From Gemmataceae bacterium (GTDB lineage: Bacteria; Planctomycetota; Planctomycetia; Gemmatales; Gemmataceae): a stretch of 64,000 nucleotides of DNA. Where the stretch lies: contig JAKEET010000189.1 of assembly GCA_022616435.1 (NCBI GenBank), positions 1 to 64,000 of the forward strand, read 5' to 3'. Positions 9,924-18,552 of this stretch are shown here, in pieces (positions within the stretch are counted from its first letter, which is position 1; each line of letters begins with the position of its first letter). The notes below the pieces were generated by a model. The model made no database searches, was not told the DNA's origin, and saw only the letters and a list, made by a program, of their open reading frames with translations. Made by a program: the position numbers and the translations under genes.

Positions 9924-12197
9924 TCACTTGCTCTTCGCGGCCAGCGCCTTCACCACGCGCCCCGGCGACATCGGCAGCACGTCCATGCGGATGCCGACCG
10001 CCTGATGAATGGCGTTGGCGAGGGCGGCCGGCGGCGGCACGATCGGCACCTCGCCGACGCCGCGGACGCCGTACGGGTGCTTCGGATCGGGAACCTCCAC
10101 GATCACGGCGTCGATCATCGGCAAGTCGAGGCTCGTCGGCATGCGGTAGTCGAGGAAGCTGGCGTTGGTCAGCTCGCCCTTGGCGTTGTAGACGTACTCT
10201 TCGTTCAGGGCCCAGCCGATTCCCTGGACGCTGCCGCCTTGAATCTGGCCTTCGACGTAGCTGGGGTGGATCGCCTTGCCGCAATCCTGCACCGCGGTAA
10301 AGCGAAGAACGTTGACCTTGCCCGTGTCCGGATCGACTTCCACGTCGGCGATGTTGACGGCGAAGGCGCCCCCCGGCCACGGCGGATCGACGCTGGCCCG
10401 GCCGACAATCGTGCCGCCGTGCTTCTGCACCTCGGCGGCAACTTCGGCGAAACTCAGCCGCTTGGCGGCGCCGTTCTTGGATACGACCCCGCCGTCCTGG
10501 TAGCGGACTTCCTCGGGCTGCACTTTCCACAAGGCCGCGACGCGCTCGCACATCTGCCGCTGGATGTCCTGCGCCGCTTCGTACGCGGCCCAGCCGGTCG
10601 CGTAGGCCACCCGGCTGCCGCCGGTGACGTCCGTGTAGCCGATGCTGTCGGTGTCGGCAACGCTTGGGCGCACGTCTTCGGCGCGAATGCCGAGCGCCTC
10701 GGCGAGCTGCATGGCCACGGCGGTGCGCGTGCCGCCGATGTCGGTCGAGCCTTCGACAAGGCTGACGGTGCCGTCGCTGTTGACGCTGGCGGCGACCGTG
10801 GACTTGAGGCCGATGTTGAACCAGAAGCCGGCGGCGACGCCGCGGCCGCGCGGAAACGCCGGGTTCGTCCCCGGCGTGAGCGGGGCTTTGTAGTGCGGAT
10901 GGTTCTTGGCGGTCTGGCAAGTTTCGATCATGCCGATGCGCGGATACGTGGGGCCGTCGGCGCGGCGGCTGCCTTCCCTGGCGGCGTTCTTGATGCGGAA
11001 GTCGAGCGGGTCGATCTTCAGCTTCGTGCACATCTCGTCGATGATCGTCTCGGTCGCCATGGCCGCGTTGGTGGCGCCCGGGGCGCGGTAGGCCGAGGTG
11101 GCCGGCTTGTTGACGCACACGTCGTAGCCGTCGATCTGCAAGTTCGGGATGTCGTAACAGGCGAAGATGCACACGCAGCCCGCCCAGATCGGCGAGCCCG
11201 GATACGCGCCCGCCTCGTAGGCCAAGTGGGCCTTGGCCGCGGTCAGCCGGCCGCTCTTGTCGGCGCCCAGCTTTACCTTGATGTACGATCCGGGCGTCGG
11301 GCCGGTGGCGGCGAACACGGCGGCGCGATCCATGAGCACTTTGACTGGCCTGCCGGTCTTCTTGCTGAGCACGGCGGCCACCGGTTCCAGGTACACCCGA
11401 ATCTTGCCGCCGAAGCCGCCGCCGATCTCCATCGGCACGACCTTGACCTTCGAGACCGGCAATTGCAACAGCTCCGCGACCTGGGCGCGCACCGTGAACG
11501 CCCCCTGCGTGCTGCACCAGATCGTCACCGTGCCGTCCGGGTTCCACAGGGCCGTCGCGTTGTGCGGCTCGATGTAGCCCTGGTGAACGGTCGCGGTGTG
11601 GAACTCCTTCTCGATCACGAGCGCCGCTTCGGCGAAGGCCTTGTCCGGATCGCCGAGCTTGTATTGCAAATGCTTGGCGATGTTGGTCGGCTTCTTGTCC
11701 TCGCTCGGTCCGGTCATGGTCTCCGTGACCAGGTCGGGATGCAAGATGGGCGCGCCGGGCTCCATGGCCTTTTGCACGTCGATGAGCGGCGGCAGCGGCT
11801 CGTAATCCACCTTGATGAGCGCCAGCGCCTCCTCGGCGACGTGCCCGTTCACGGCGGCGACCGCGGCGACCGCGTGGCCGTGATACAGCGCCTTGTCGCC
11901 GGCCAGGCAGTTGTTCGACAGGTGCCGCAAGACGATCGCGCCTTCGCCGAGGTTGGCGACCCGGTTGCCGGGATCGGGCAAGTCCGCGGAGGTGGCGACC
12001 GCCTCGACGCCGGGCAGCCCGAGCGCCGCGCTGGCGTCGATCTTGCGAATCCTGGCGTGGGCATGCGGGCTGCGCAGGATGCGGCCGTGCAGCAACCCCG
12101 CGGCCTGGAAATCCGCCCCATACTGTGCGCGGCCGGTGACCTTGTCGAGCCCGTCGTGCCGGATGGGCCGCGTGCCGATGACCTTGTATTGCGACAT
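9924..12197 (-). CDS. Xanthine dehydrogenase-family molybdopterin-binding subunit
   Basis: This is the large catalytic subunit of a molybdenum hydroxylase (xanthine dehydrogenase / aldehyde oxidase / CO dehydrogenase superfamily), 757 residues. The N-terminal a/b-hammerhead domain is seen in GLDKVTGRAQYGADF and HAHARI (about 15-60). The molybdopterin-binding IGGGFGGK motif is near residue 270. The C-terminal GVGEVP motif (about 715) carries the catalytic glutamate of the family. No signal peptide is visible. In characterised systems this subunit partners a [2Fe-2S] and an FAD subunit; neither is next to it here, so partners must be encoded elsewhere. The substrate cannot be told from sequence. 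Confidence 0.92.
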   Translation of the reverse strand: MSQYKVIGTRPIRHDGLDKVTGRAQYGADFQAAGLLHGRILRSPHAHARIRKIDASAALGLPGVEAVATSADLPDPGNRVANLGEGAIVLRHLSNNCLAGDKALYHGHAVAAVAAVNGHVAEEALALIKVDYEPLPPLIDVQKAMEPGAPILHPDLVTETMTGPSEDKKPTNIAKHLQYKLGDPDKAFAEAALVIEKEFHTATVHQGYIEPHNATALWNPDGTVTIWCSTQGAFTVRAQVAELLQLPVSKVKVVPMEIGGGFGGKIRVYLEPVAAVLSKKTGRPVKVLMDRAAVFAATGPTPGSYIKVKLGADKSGRLTAAKAHLAYEAGAYPGSPIWAGCVCIFACYDIPNLQIDGYDVCVNKPATSAYRAPGATNAAMATETIIDEMCTKLKIDPLDFRIKNAAREGSRRADGPTYPRIGMIETCQTAKNHPHYKAPLTPGTNPAFPRGRGVAAGFWFNIGLKSTVAASVNSDGTVSLVEGSTDIGGTRTAVAMQLAEALGIRAEDVRPSVADTDSIGYTDVTGGSRVAYATGWAAYEAAQDIQRQMCERVAALWKVQPEEVRYQDGGVVSKNGAAKRLSFAEVAAEVQKHGGTIVGRASVDPPWPGGAFAVNIADVEVDPDTGKVNVLRFTAVQDCGKAIHPSYVEGQIQGGSVQGIGWALNEEYVYNAKGELTNASFLDYRMPTSLDLPMIDAVIVEVPDPKHPYGVRGVGEVPIVPPPAALANAIHQAVGIRMDVLPMSPGRVVKALAAKSK

Positions 12198-12393
12198 CTG
12201 TGCGAATCCTTGAAGAGAGCCGGTGTTTCACCGATTAACGTAGCCATGAACGGGTGGAACAGCCAGCCGCGTTCCCGGGGGGGGCGTGGACGCGCCTGGG
12301 GTCTCTTCATTCGGCGCGGGATCGCGGCCTTCCGTTGCTTGGGAAGTGTGTGTACAATGTGTCAGGTTGCGTTGAATCAGCCCAGTGGGTTTC

Positions 12394-12824
12394 ATGCCAA
12401 ACCGTCGTGAGCCGTTCACGTTTGAGGCGTTGGATCCCGAAGTCGGGACGTGCAAGGTTTACATTCGTGAACGGCGTTTGTTGACCCTGGCGAAACTCGG
12501 CAAGTGGAAGCTACTCGAAGCGCGCGATCTGGTTCCGAACGTGCTGGAAGCGCCGACCGTGATCTTCGAGGGACTGCGCTGGGAAGGCGACGAAGACAAG
12601 GACCGGCCTGGTTGGCGCTGCTACTGCGCAAGACCAACCTCGATGTACGATAAGCGCGGCGATGAGTCGCATCGCATCCGAACCAAGTGTTCCTGGTCTT
12701 TGTGAACGATGAACGAGTGGCGTACAGCTGGCGATGGGAGCACGCCGATGACGCGGACACGGAGATCCCGGAAGGGAAGGACCGGTTCATCGCCAAGGTC
12801 TATGACAGGCGGGAAGCGGTGTGA
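12394..12824 (+). pseudogene. Frameshifted small hypothetical gene
   Basis: A first frame from the ATG at 12394 (MPNRREPFTFEALDPEVG...) runs well to GWRCYCARPTSMYDKRGDES. After about base 12670 the coding signal moves to another frame, which continues with NQVFLVFVNDERVAYSWRWE and ends at the TGA at 12822-12824. Joined, they give a continuous ~140-residue acidic protein. From memory this resembles small planctomycete proteins of unknown function. One indel explains the break; it may be real decay or a sequencing error. No function is assigned. Confidence 0.6.
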
Positions 12825-12862
12825 CGAGTGACGAACGGCTGTCACACAGGGAGTGCTGTCCT

Positions 12863-13291
12863 ATGTCCAGAAGTGCGGCATACGCCGAGTACATCGACAA
12901 GTTGCTCGCAGAACCCGAGCGCGAGTTCGCGCCGTTTGCGGAGTATGACGCAGACGGCGACTGCATCGAATTCTTCATGAAGCCCGATCCACACTTCGCC
13001 GAGCGGATCGACGGATTACTGACGGTGTATCGCAGCCAGGAAAGCAACGAAATCGTTGGCGCCCAGATCAAGCGCGTGTCGGTGCTGTGTGCGGAGATTC
13101 TGGGAAAGTTCCCCGGATTTCGGGTTGAGATCCACGACGGGAAAGTCCCGTTGGTCCACATCTTCAGAGTGAGTTTGTGGTCCCTGCGTCACGAACGGGA
13201 CGATGTTGTCCACATCTACAAGTTTCTGGCCGCGAAGGCCGAGGAGTTCGGGGCGGAAGTGGAGGACGGCCTCTTTACAAGGACGGCCTGA
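12863..13291 (+). CDS. Small hypothetical protein, DUF2283-like
   Basis: The product has 142 residues. The start at 12863 is preferred because AGGGAG lies about 9 bases upstream; the longer frame begins at a GTG with no Shine-Dalgarno site and overlaps the previous gene. The segment YDADGDCIEFFMKP...ESNEIVGAQIKRVS (about 28-75) resembles the short DUF2283 beta fold, but the match is by eye only. The rest is an acidic alpha/beta protein with no signal peptide or membrane segment. It follows the frameshifted gene on the same strand by 38 bases and may share its transcript. Confidence 0.7.
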   Translation: MSRSAAYAEYIDKLLAEPEREFAPFAEYDADGDCIEFFMKPDPHFAERIDGLLTVYRSQESNEIVGAQIKRVSVLCAEILGKFPGFRVEIHDGKVPLVHIFRVSLWSLRHERDDVVHIYKFLAAKAEEFGAEVEDGLFTRTA

Positions 13292-13401
13292 CGGGGCCGG
13301 GATGGAGGGATGTTGAATTGACGTCGGTCCCATTCCTCGACCCGTCTAGCGCACGCAGGCCCATCGCCGCCAAGCTTGGATCGTTCCCGCGCGGATGCAT
13401 C

Positions 13402-14799
13402 CTACCTGATCTCCACCTGCTTCGATTCCCATACGATCTTCGCCCGCAACGTTGGCGACGTGACCGGCCAGGCGAAGTAGCTCGTGATCGCCGGGTCGTT
13501 CAGGGCCTGCGAACGCGAGGGTTTGAGGTCGATTTCGACATGCACGAAGCCGTCGCGGCCGTCGCAAAAGCCGCGCGGGTCGCGCGGCTCGAAATGACCG
13601 CCGCCGATCTTGCCTCGAGGAAGCACCAGCGGCTTGCCGGGAAACCGTTTGCCGACCGCGTCGCGGATCGTCACGTCGAAACACAAATCGACGGGAAGAG
13701 GTTCCTGCACCGACCACACGGGCATGTGCAGGCCGCGCTTCGGGCCCGACGCGTCTTCCGCGACGCTGATCTGCGGATGCCACGGGCGGCGAACCTTCCG
13801 GTTGCCGTCCTGGCCGTGGTAATCGAGCATGCGCAGCCTCTGACGCACCTGCTTGGCCAGCGCGGCGTCGGTCGGGGCGATGAGGTCGTCGGCCAGCACG
13901 GCCGGGCCCACGGCAAACGCGTGCTCCGGTGATCTGATCTTGCCCTGCTGTTTCCCGTCCCGGTGGGTGAACGTGTAGTCCACATCGAAGCGGACGGAGT
14001 ATTGGCCCTGTCCGAGCTTGCCGGCATTGATCCAAGCGGTGGCGGGACCGCCGCCGGGGTAGTCGTACGTTGCTGGCTTCCCATGAGGCTTGCCGTCGAG
14101 CTCGTGGATCATGCGAACCTGCCACCTGAGGCCCTTGGGCCAACCGATCGAGCCGTCGGGGTGCCAGTAGCGAGTCTCGATGAGCGCGTCGATGCCCTGC
14201 GGATACCGGCGGCGATGGACCGCCTGCAACGAGAAGGCCGTCTGCAAGTACTTGTGCAAGTGACGAGACGGGCCGCTCGCGCACGTTTCGCAAAACAGCC
14301 GCGTCGCCGGGCGGCGCAGCTCGTGATTCGGATCGCTGATGATCTTCAGCAGAACATCGCCCGATTTGGGTTGATGAGCCGCAACAAAGCCCTTGACGTT
14401 CGCCGATGGCCACGGCGGCTCGATCAACCACAAGAAACTCGGCGGCAACCGACGCCCAGGCCCGGTGTCGGCGGGCCCCGCGTCGTCGGGCGCGGCCCTC
14501 AGGAAGGCGGTCAATTCCTCCGCATAGCCGACGAGCGCGTAACGGATGCGCTCGAGGCGGCGCTGGAGTTCCAGGTCGGCGCCCTTTCGGGCTTGATCGA
14601 GCAGAGGTACGATCGACTCGTCCTCGGCCAGCAGCGCCTTGGAGGCCGCCGCGCGTTTGGCGAACGACGGATCGCCGAGGTGGCGGATCAAGGCTTCGAT
14701 GCGGCGTTGCCGTTCAGGCGGGATCGCAGGCCACCCGGCCTCGGCAACACTGTCGAGCGCCAGCGCACATAGCCAGCAGCCGAGCATCATGGCGTCCAT
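13402..14799 (-). CDS. Secreted protein with HEAT-like N-terminal region, unknown function
   Basis: The 465-residue product starts with a short hydrophobic leader (MMLGCWLCALAL) ending near AEAG, so it is probably exported. Residues 25-100 form helical segments with an RRIEALIRHLGDPSFAKRAA pattern typical of HEAT-like repeats in planctomycetes. A second helical block at about 135-175 contains LLKIISDPNHELRRPA. The C-terminal half is beta-rich and unrecognised. The open frame extends to 15420, but that part is antisense-frame shadow over the Nudix gene, so I start at the ATG at 14799. That ATG lies six bases after a TACAAT box. Confidence 0.8.
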   Translation of the reverse strand: MDAMMLGCWLCALALDSVAEAGWPAIPPERQRRIEALIRHLGDPSFAKRAAASKALLAEDESIVPLLDQARKGADLELQRRLERIRYALVGYAEELTAFLRAAPDDAGPADTGPGRRLPPSFLWLIEPPWPSANVKGFVAAHQPKSGDVLLKIISDPNHELRRPATRLFCETCASGPSRHLHKYLQTAFSLQAVHRRRYPQGIDALIETRYWHPDGSIGWPKGLRWQVRMIHELDGKPHGKPATYDYPGGGPATAWINAGKLGQGQYSVRFDVDYTFTHRDGKQQGKIRSPEHAFAVGPAVLADDLIAPTDAALAKQVRQRLRMLDYHGQDGNRKVRRPWHPQISVAEDASGPKRGLHMPVWSVQEPLPVDLCFDVTIRDAVGKRFPGKPLVLPRGKIGGGHFEPRDPRGFCDGRDGFVHVEIDLKPSRSQALNDPAITSYFAWPVTSPTLRAKIVWESKQVEIR

Positions 14800-14805
14800 G
14801 GCCGC

Positions 14806-14811
14806 ATTGTA
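14806..14811 (-). promoter_or_regulatory. -10-like box giving a possible leaderless start
   Basis: On the minus strand TACAAT is followed by six bases and then the ATG at 14799. Transcription normally starts about 6-7 bases after a -10 box, so the mRNA would begin at the start codon. There is no convincing -35 box and no Shine-Dalgarno site. Confidence 0.35.
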
Positions 14812-14915
14812 GCATGGCGAGGCGGAGCGCTGCCAGCGCGCTTCGTGTCGTTGCTGCGGGACGGAATGGCCGCAAGGCGTCAAACGAAATGATCGCGGAA
14901 ACCGCCGCGTTCGAC

Positions 14916-15329
14916 TCACGTCCCCGACAGTGCCGCCTCGGACGCGCCCACCGCCCGCAGGATCTCGATCAGCCCTGGATCGTCGATGCGGCGGATCGCC
15001 CCCGCCGGGCTGACCCAGATCCGCTGGCGATACTCGCGCTCGGGCCATTCTTGCGCGACCGCCGTCACGTGCATCACGAACACGGTGACGTGACACGTCC
15101 CGCCGCACTTGTCGTACAGGTAGCTGCCGACCGGCTCCGCATCGAGGGTGCCGGCAAGGCCGGCTTCCTCCCATGCTTCCTGGAGCGCGGCGGCGCCGGC
15201 GGTGTTGCCGGGGTCGATGAGGCCTTTGGGAATGACCCAGCGCCTGCGGTTGCGAGAGGTGACCAGACACAGACGCCCATTCCGCAGCGGAATCGCGCCG
15301 GCCTGGCGAACGTAAGAGTCGTTGGCCAT
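14916..15329 (-). CDS. Nudix hydrolase family protein
   Basis: The 137-residue protein has the Nudix fold: opening strand QAGAIPLR, WVIPKGLIDPGNTAG, then the Nudix helix QEAWEEAGL. Nudix enzymes cleave nucleoside diphosphates linked to another group, using Mg2+ held by the EExxE glutamates. The EExG core is present. The Nudix box departs from GX5EX7REUXEEXGU at two places: Asn replaces the first Glu and Gln replaces the Arg. The PKG-x2-DPG-x-T start resembles the diphosphoinositol polyphosphate/Ap4A type. The start is supported by GAGGGCC about 6 bases upstream. It sits 116 bases after, and on the same strand as, the metallo-hydrolase gene. Confidence 0.88.
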   Translation of the reverse strand: MANDSYVRQAGAIPLRNGRLCLVTSRNRRRWVIPKGLIDPGNTAGAAALQEAWEEAGLAGTLDAEPVGSYLYDKCGGTCHVTVFVMHVTAVAQEWPEREYRQRIWVSPAGAIRRIDDPGLIEILRAVGASEAALSGT

Positions 15330-15426
15330 CGTGGCCCTCGTCGTCGGCCGCTTGGCGAACCGCCTGGTGGACGATCAAGCCAGCGCTAAGCCACAAGCGG
15401 CGGCATTGGATCCTGTTCACGACATT

Positions 15427-16224
15427 CTATTCGTCCCTCTTGCCTTTTGGCCAGTAGTGAAGCTGCACAATCAACGGCCGCGGCCGAGTCGGGTCGCGGT
15501 TCAGCAAGACCTTGTTGTCGTTGCTCGCGGCGATCCTGGCGCGATCCTGATCTTCCAGGAACTCGTTGATCGGCAGCAAATCGTCGAAAACCTTGGTGCC
15601 GTAATGCATCGGGAAGATGTATTCCTTGGGCTGCAACGCCGCCGCCACCTTCTTGGCCTCGCTGCCGTTGAGGGTGTAGATGCCGCCCACGGGGACCATC
15701 AGCACATCCACGGGCCCGATCCGCTTGACCTGGTCCGCCGACAGCTGGTGGCCCAGGTCGCCCAGGTGGACGATCCGCCAGCCGTCGATCTCGACGATGA
15801 AGATGCTGTTGCGGCCGCGCTGCATGCCTTCGGTGTCGTCGTGATACGACCCGACGTTGCGGATGGCGACGTCCTTGATCTTTTCGTTGACGTTGCTCCA
15901 GGTCGCCTTGAAGCCGGCGCCCTTCAGGCCGGCGATGACGCGGACGTTCTTGTCGCGGAAGTTGTCGATGGCCGACACCTGGGTGTGGTCGTTGTGGTTG
16001 TGGCTCGTGAGGATGATGTCGGCGCGGATGCCCTGGGGCCGGCCGTATTGCTCGATCAAGTGGGGATCGAAGGCGACCACGGTCCCCTGACCCGATTTGA
16101 CGGTGAAGAACGATTGGCCGTGCCACGTCACCTGCACGGGGGGAAGGGGCTTGTCCTTGTCGTCTTGGGCGGCGCTGGTCCAGGGGAAGACAAACAACAC
16201 TGAGAGGAGGAAGAGTCGTTGCAT
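15427..16224 (-). CDS. Exported metallo-beta-lactamase-fold hydrolase (UlaG-like)
   Basis: A 265-residue protein with a clear signal peptide (MQRLFLLSVLFVFPWTSAAQ). The mature part is a metallo-beta-lactamase fold: WHGQSFFTVKSG strand, metal-binding motif TSHNHNDH (about 73-80), GSYHDD, GDLGH (about 155) and a late His in PMHYGTK. This order matches the UlaG / YtkL-like L-ascorbate-6-phosphate lactonase-type group. The substrate is unknown, and export argues against a sugar-phosphate lactonase role. GAGGG upstream supports the start. Confidence 0.88.
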   Translation of the reverse strand: MQRLFLLSVLFVFPWTSAAQDDKDKPLPPVQVTWHGQSFFTVKSGQGTVVAFDPHLIEQYGRPQGIRADIILTSHNHNDHTQVSAIDNFRDKNVRVIAGLKGAGFKATWSNVNEKIKDVAIRNVGSYHDDTEGMQRGRNSIFIVEIDGWRIVHLGDLGHQLSADQVKRIGPVDVLMVPVGGIYTLNGSEAKKVAAALQPKEYIFPMHYGTKVFDDLLPINEFLEDQDRARIAASNDNKVLLNRDPTRPRPLIVQLHYWPKGKRDE

Positions 16225-16354
16225 GGGACCCTCGAGCAGGAGGCCACCTTCTCCGCGTTCCTCCGCGTTCTCCGCGGTTGGTTGTGGTTACCGGACAAGG
16301 ACGCCTAGCTGGAATGGATGATAACGGACGCGAAGTGCGAAGAGAATTGCAAAT

Positions 16355-17572
16355 CTAGCCCAGGAACCACTTCATCAGCTGATGCCCCTTGGCGAATTCC
16401 AGCGCCGCCGCCGCGGCCACGGCTTCGTCGTAGGCGTTCTGGCCGGCGGGCGGCACGCCGGTTCCGGCCACCGCGAAGGGGACCATGCCGTACGCGTGGG
16501 CGCGGGTCCGCAGCGGGGTGCGGTGGTCCGGCGACACCAGGATGCGCCAGTCGCCGTAGCTCGGCAGCGCGTCGAGCAGCGGGCCGACGATGTGTTCGTC
16601 GATGCGCTCCAACGCCTTGATTTTTTCGTCGGGTTTGCCTTCGTGCGAGGCTTCGTCGGGCGCTTCGACGTGGACGCACACCAGGTCGTGCGTCTTGAGC
16701 GCCTCGACGCCATGGCGCCCCTTGGCCGCGTAGTCGGTGTCCAGGTAGCCGGTGGCGCCGGGCACGTCGATGCGCGTCCAGCCCAAAAGGACGCCGACGC
16801 CGCGCACCAGATCGACGGCGCTGACGATCGCGCCCCGCTTGCCGTAGACCTGGGCGAACTGCCGCAAGGAGGGGGCCTTGCCCTGGCCCCACAGCCAGAT
16901 CTGCGTGGCCGGTCTCTGGCCGGCGGCGATGCGCGCTCGATTCGCCGGGTGATCTTTCAAGATCGGTCGGCTTCTGCCCATCACGTGGCGCAGCAGGTCG
17001 CTGCCCGGGCCTTGCGGCAGATGGCCGGAGATCGGCTGGTCCGGAATATCGTGCGGCGGCTGGGTTCGGGTATCCGCCGCGAAGGGGCTGTCCGCGCCGC
17101 GATAGACGAGGATGTTGCGATAGCTGACGCCGGCGTGGAACTCCAGCGTGCCGCGCAGGTCGCCGAATTCCACGGGGCCGCCCAGCTGCTGCTGAATCAC
17201 CTTCATCAGGGCGGCGCCGTCCTCGGAGGCGATGTGGCCGGCGGTGAAGTCGCGCATCGCTTCGCCATCGACGTACACCAGGTTGCATCGGATCGCCCAG
17301 TCGTTCGGGCTGAGCCGGATGCCCATCGCGGCGGTTTCCAGCGGGGCGCGGCCGGTATACACCTGCAGCGGATCGTAACCGAACAGGCTGAGGGTGGCGA
17401 CGTCGCTGGCCGGCGTGAGCGACGGGGGCACGTTGTCCGATCGGCCGACGACGCCGGTTTGCGCGATCCGGTCCATGTGCGGCGTCCGCGCCGCTTGCAG
17501 CGGCGTCTTGCCGCCGAGCGATTCTTGCGGCTCGTCGGCGCAGCCGTCGGGGATGACGATGGCGTATTTCAT
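16355..17572 (-). CDS. apgM: 2,3-bisphosphoglycerate-independent phosphoglycerate mutase, archaeal type
   Basis: The enzyme interconverts 3- and 2-phosphoglycerate in glycolysis/gluconeogenesis. The 405-residue protein belongs to the ApgM branch of the alkaline phosphatase superfamily: first metal site IPDGCAD at residues 7-13; nucleophile region TPASDVATLSLFGYDP (about 54-70), in which the Ser is phosphorylated; C-terminal metal sites EAPDEASH and SPDHRTP; then HAYGMVPFA. AGGA lies just upstream of the ATG. It starts 7 bases after the stop of the response regulator gene, so the two are probably cotranscribed. Confidence 0.93.
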   Translation of the reverse strand: MKYAIVIPDGCADEPQESLGGKTPLQAARTPHMDRIAQTGVVGRSDNVPPSLTPASDVATLSLFGYDPLQVYTGRAPLETAAMGIRLSPNDWAIRCNLVYVDGEAMRDFTAGHIASEDGAALMKVIQQQLGGPVEFGDLRGTLEFHAGVSYRNILVYRGADSPFAADTRTQPPHDIPDQPISGHLPQGPGSDLLRHVMGRSRPILKDHPANRARIAAGQRPATQIWLWGQGKAPSLRQFAQVYGKRGAIVSAVDLVRGVGVLLGWTRIDVPGATGYLDTDYAAKGRHGVEALKTHDLVCVHVEAPDEASHEGKPDEKIKALERIDEHIVGPLLDALPSYGDWRILVSPDHRTPLRTRAHAYGMVPFAVAGTGVPPAGQNAYDEAVAAAAALEFAKGHQLMKWFLG

Positions 17573-17579
17573 TCGAGTC

Positions 17580-18221
17580 CTATCCGTGGGTCTGCAGCGC
17601 GAACGCTTCGCCGCGTTCCAGCAGGCGCCAGCGGACCAGGTCGGCGACGGTCTTGGTTTTCATCTTGCGCATGATGTTGGCGCGGTGGATGTCGAGGGTC
17701 TTGGTGCTGATCCCCAGCTCCTCGGCGATCGTGCGGTTTTTCTTCCCCGCCACCATCTGGTCGAGGACCTCGAGCTCGCGGGGCGTCAGCGAGCTGATGC
17801 GCGGCGCGATCGATTGCAGCTCCGATTGCACGAGCTTCAGCTTCTCAAAGCGCGCAAAGGCCTGGCGAACCGCGGCCAGCAAATCCTCTTCTCGGTACGG
17901 CTTTTCGAGCACGTCCATGGCCCCCAGCCGCATCGCCTTGACGGCCAGGCGCACGTCGGCGTGTGCGGTCAGCAAGATCACCGGGATCAGCACGTGCCGC
18001 TGCCGCAGGGCCTCGAGCAGCTCCAAGCCGCCCATGCCGGGCATGCGCACGTCCAGGACAATGCAGCCGATCGGCTTCTGCGCGAAGTTCTCTAAGAACT
18101 CCTCGGCACTGGCGAAGGTGAACGCCGGAAGGCCGGAGGATTTCGTAAGGGTTTTGAAGTAGTCGCGGAGTTCGGGGTCGTCGTCCACCAGACAGACGGC
18201 CGGTTTCGCTACAGCGGTCAT
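17580..18221 (-). CDS. Two-component response regulator, FixJ/NarL type
   Basis: A 213-residue cytosolic regulator. The receiver domain (1-125) has acidic pocket DDDPE, phosphoacceptor Asp in IVLDVRMPGMGG, Thr in LLTAHAD and Lys in EKPYREEDL. A coiled linker leads to a LuxR-type helix-turn-helix, LTPRELEVLDQMVAG...ISTKTLDIHRANIM (about 148-200). The start is taken at the ATG at 18221 (MTAVAKPAVCLVDDD); the longer frame adds 12 unrelated residues. No sensor kinase gene is adjacent. Phosphoglycerate mutase follows 7 bases downstream. Confidence 0.92.
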   Translation of the reverse strand: MTAVAKPAVCLVDDDPELRDYFKTLTKSSGLPAFTFASAEEFLENFAQKPIGCIVLDVRMPGMGGLELLEALRQRHVLIPVILLTAHADVRLAVKAMRLGAMDVLEKPYREEDLLAAVRQAFARFEKLKLVQSELQSIAPRISSLTPRELEVLDQMVAGKKNRTIAEELGISTKTLDIHRANIMRKMKTKTVADLVRWRLLERGEAFALQTHG

Positions 18222-18552
18222 GTGTCGTCTCGGATGACGCGCCGGATGCCATGCCACGGCGGAGAGAGCAGAAGCCGGACATGGCTATCGCGGACACGGG
18301 GGCACCAGGCTTATCGTCAGCCCGTGACGGGGGATGCGAGCGACCTTCAGCGAGGGGGGGGCCCGACACAGCAGGCAGTTAATCTAGCATAGCGAACAGC
18401 TTAGCCGCAAGCGGGGGATTTCACCATAGGGCTTTTTGATGATAGCGCAGCACGAGTTTTTGGGTCAAGCGTTAAGCCACGCCAAGGGAACTGACCGCCG
18501 AATACAGGTAGGTTGTTCGCCGTAGGGGTCAGCCCCTTTTCGATAGGCCGTT
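18222..18552. other. Gene-free stretch with GC-rich repeats
   Basis: No convincing gene is present. The stretch holds a G-tract near 18353-18361 and a short hairpin, AGGGGTCAGCCCCTTTT, near 18525-18541. On the plus strand the hairpin has a T tail, but no plus-strand gene precedes it. The response regulator promoter probably lies here; I see no clear -35/-10 pair. Confidence 0.4.

Noticed and set aside
9918-12410. An 830-codon plus-strand frame opposite the molybdoenzyme gene
   Set aside because: It is antisense shadow of a high-GC gene; its composition is His/Arg/Gly/Ala-rich with no family motifs, while the minus strand has clear XDH motifs.
13402-15420. Single 672-residue gene covering the Nudix region
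   Set aside because: The first ~207 residues run over the Nudix gene in another frame and have shadow composition; a leader peptide and start exist at 14799.
18525-18541. Rho-independent terminator for the phosphatase gene
   Set aside because: The hairpin's T tail is on the plus strand whereas the phosphatase gene is on the minus strand, and no plus-strand gene precedes it.
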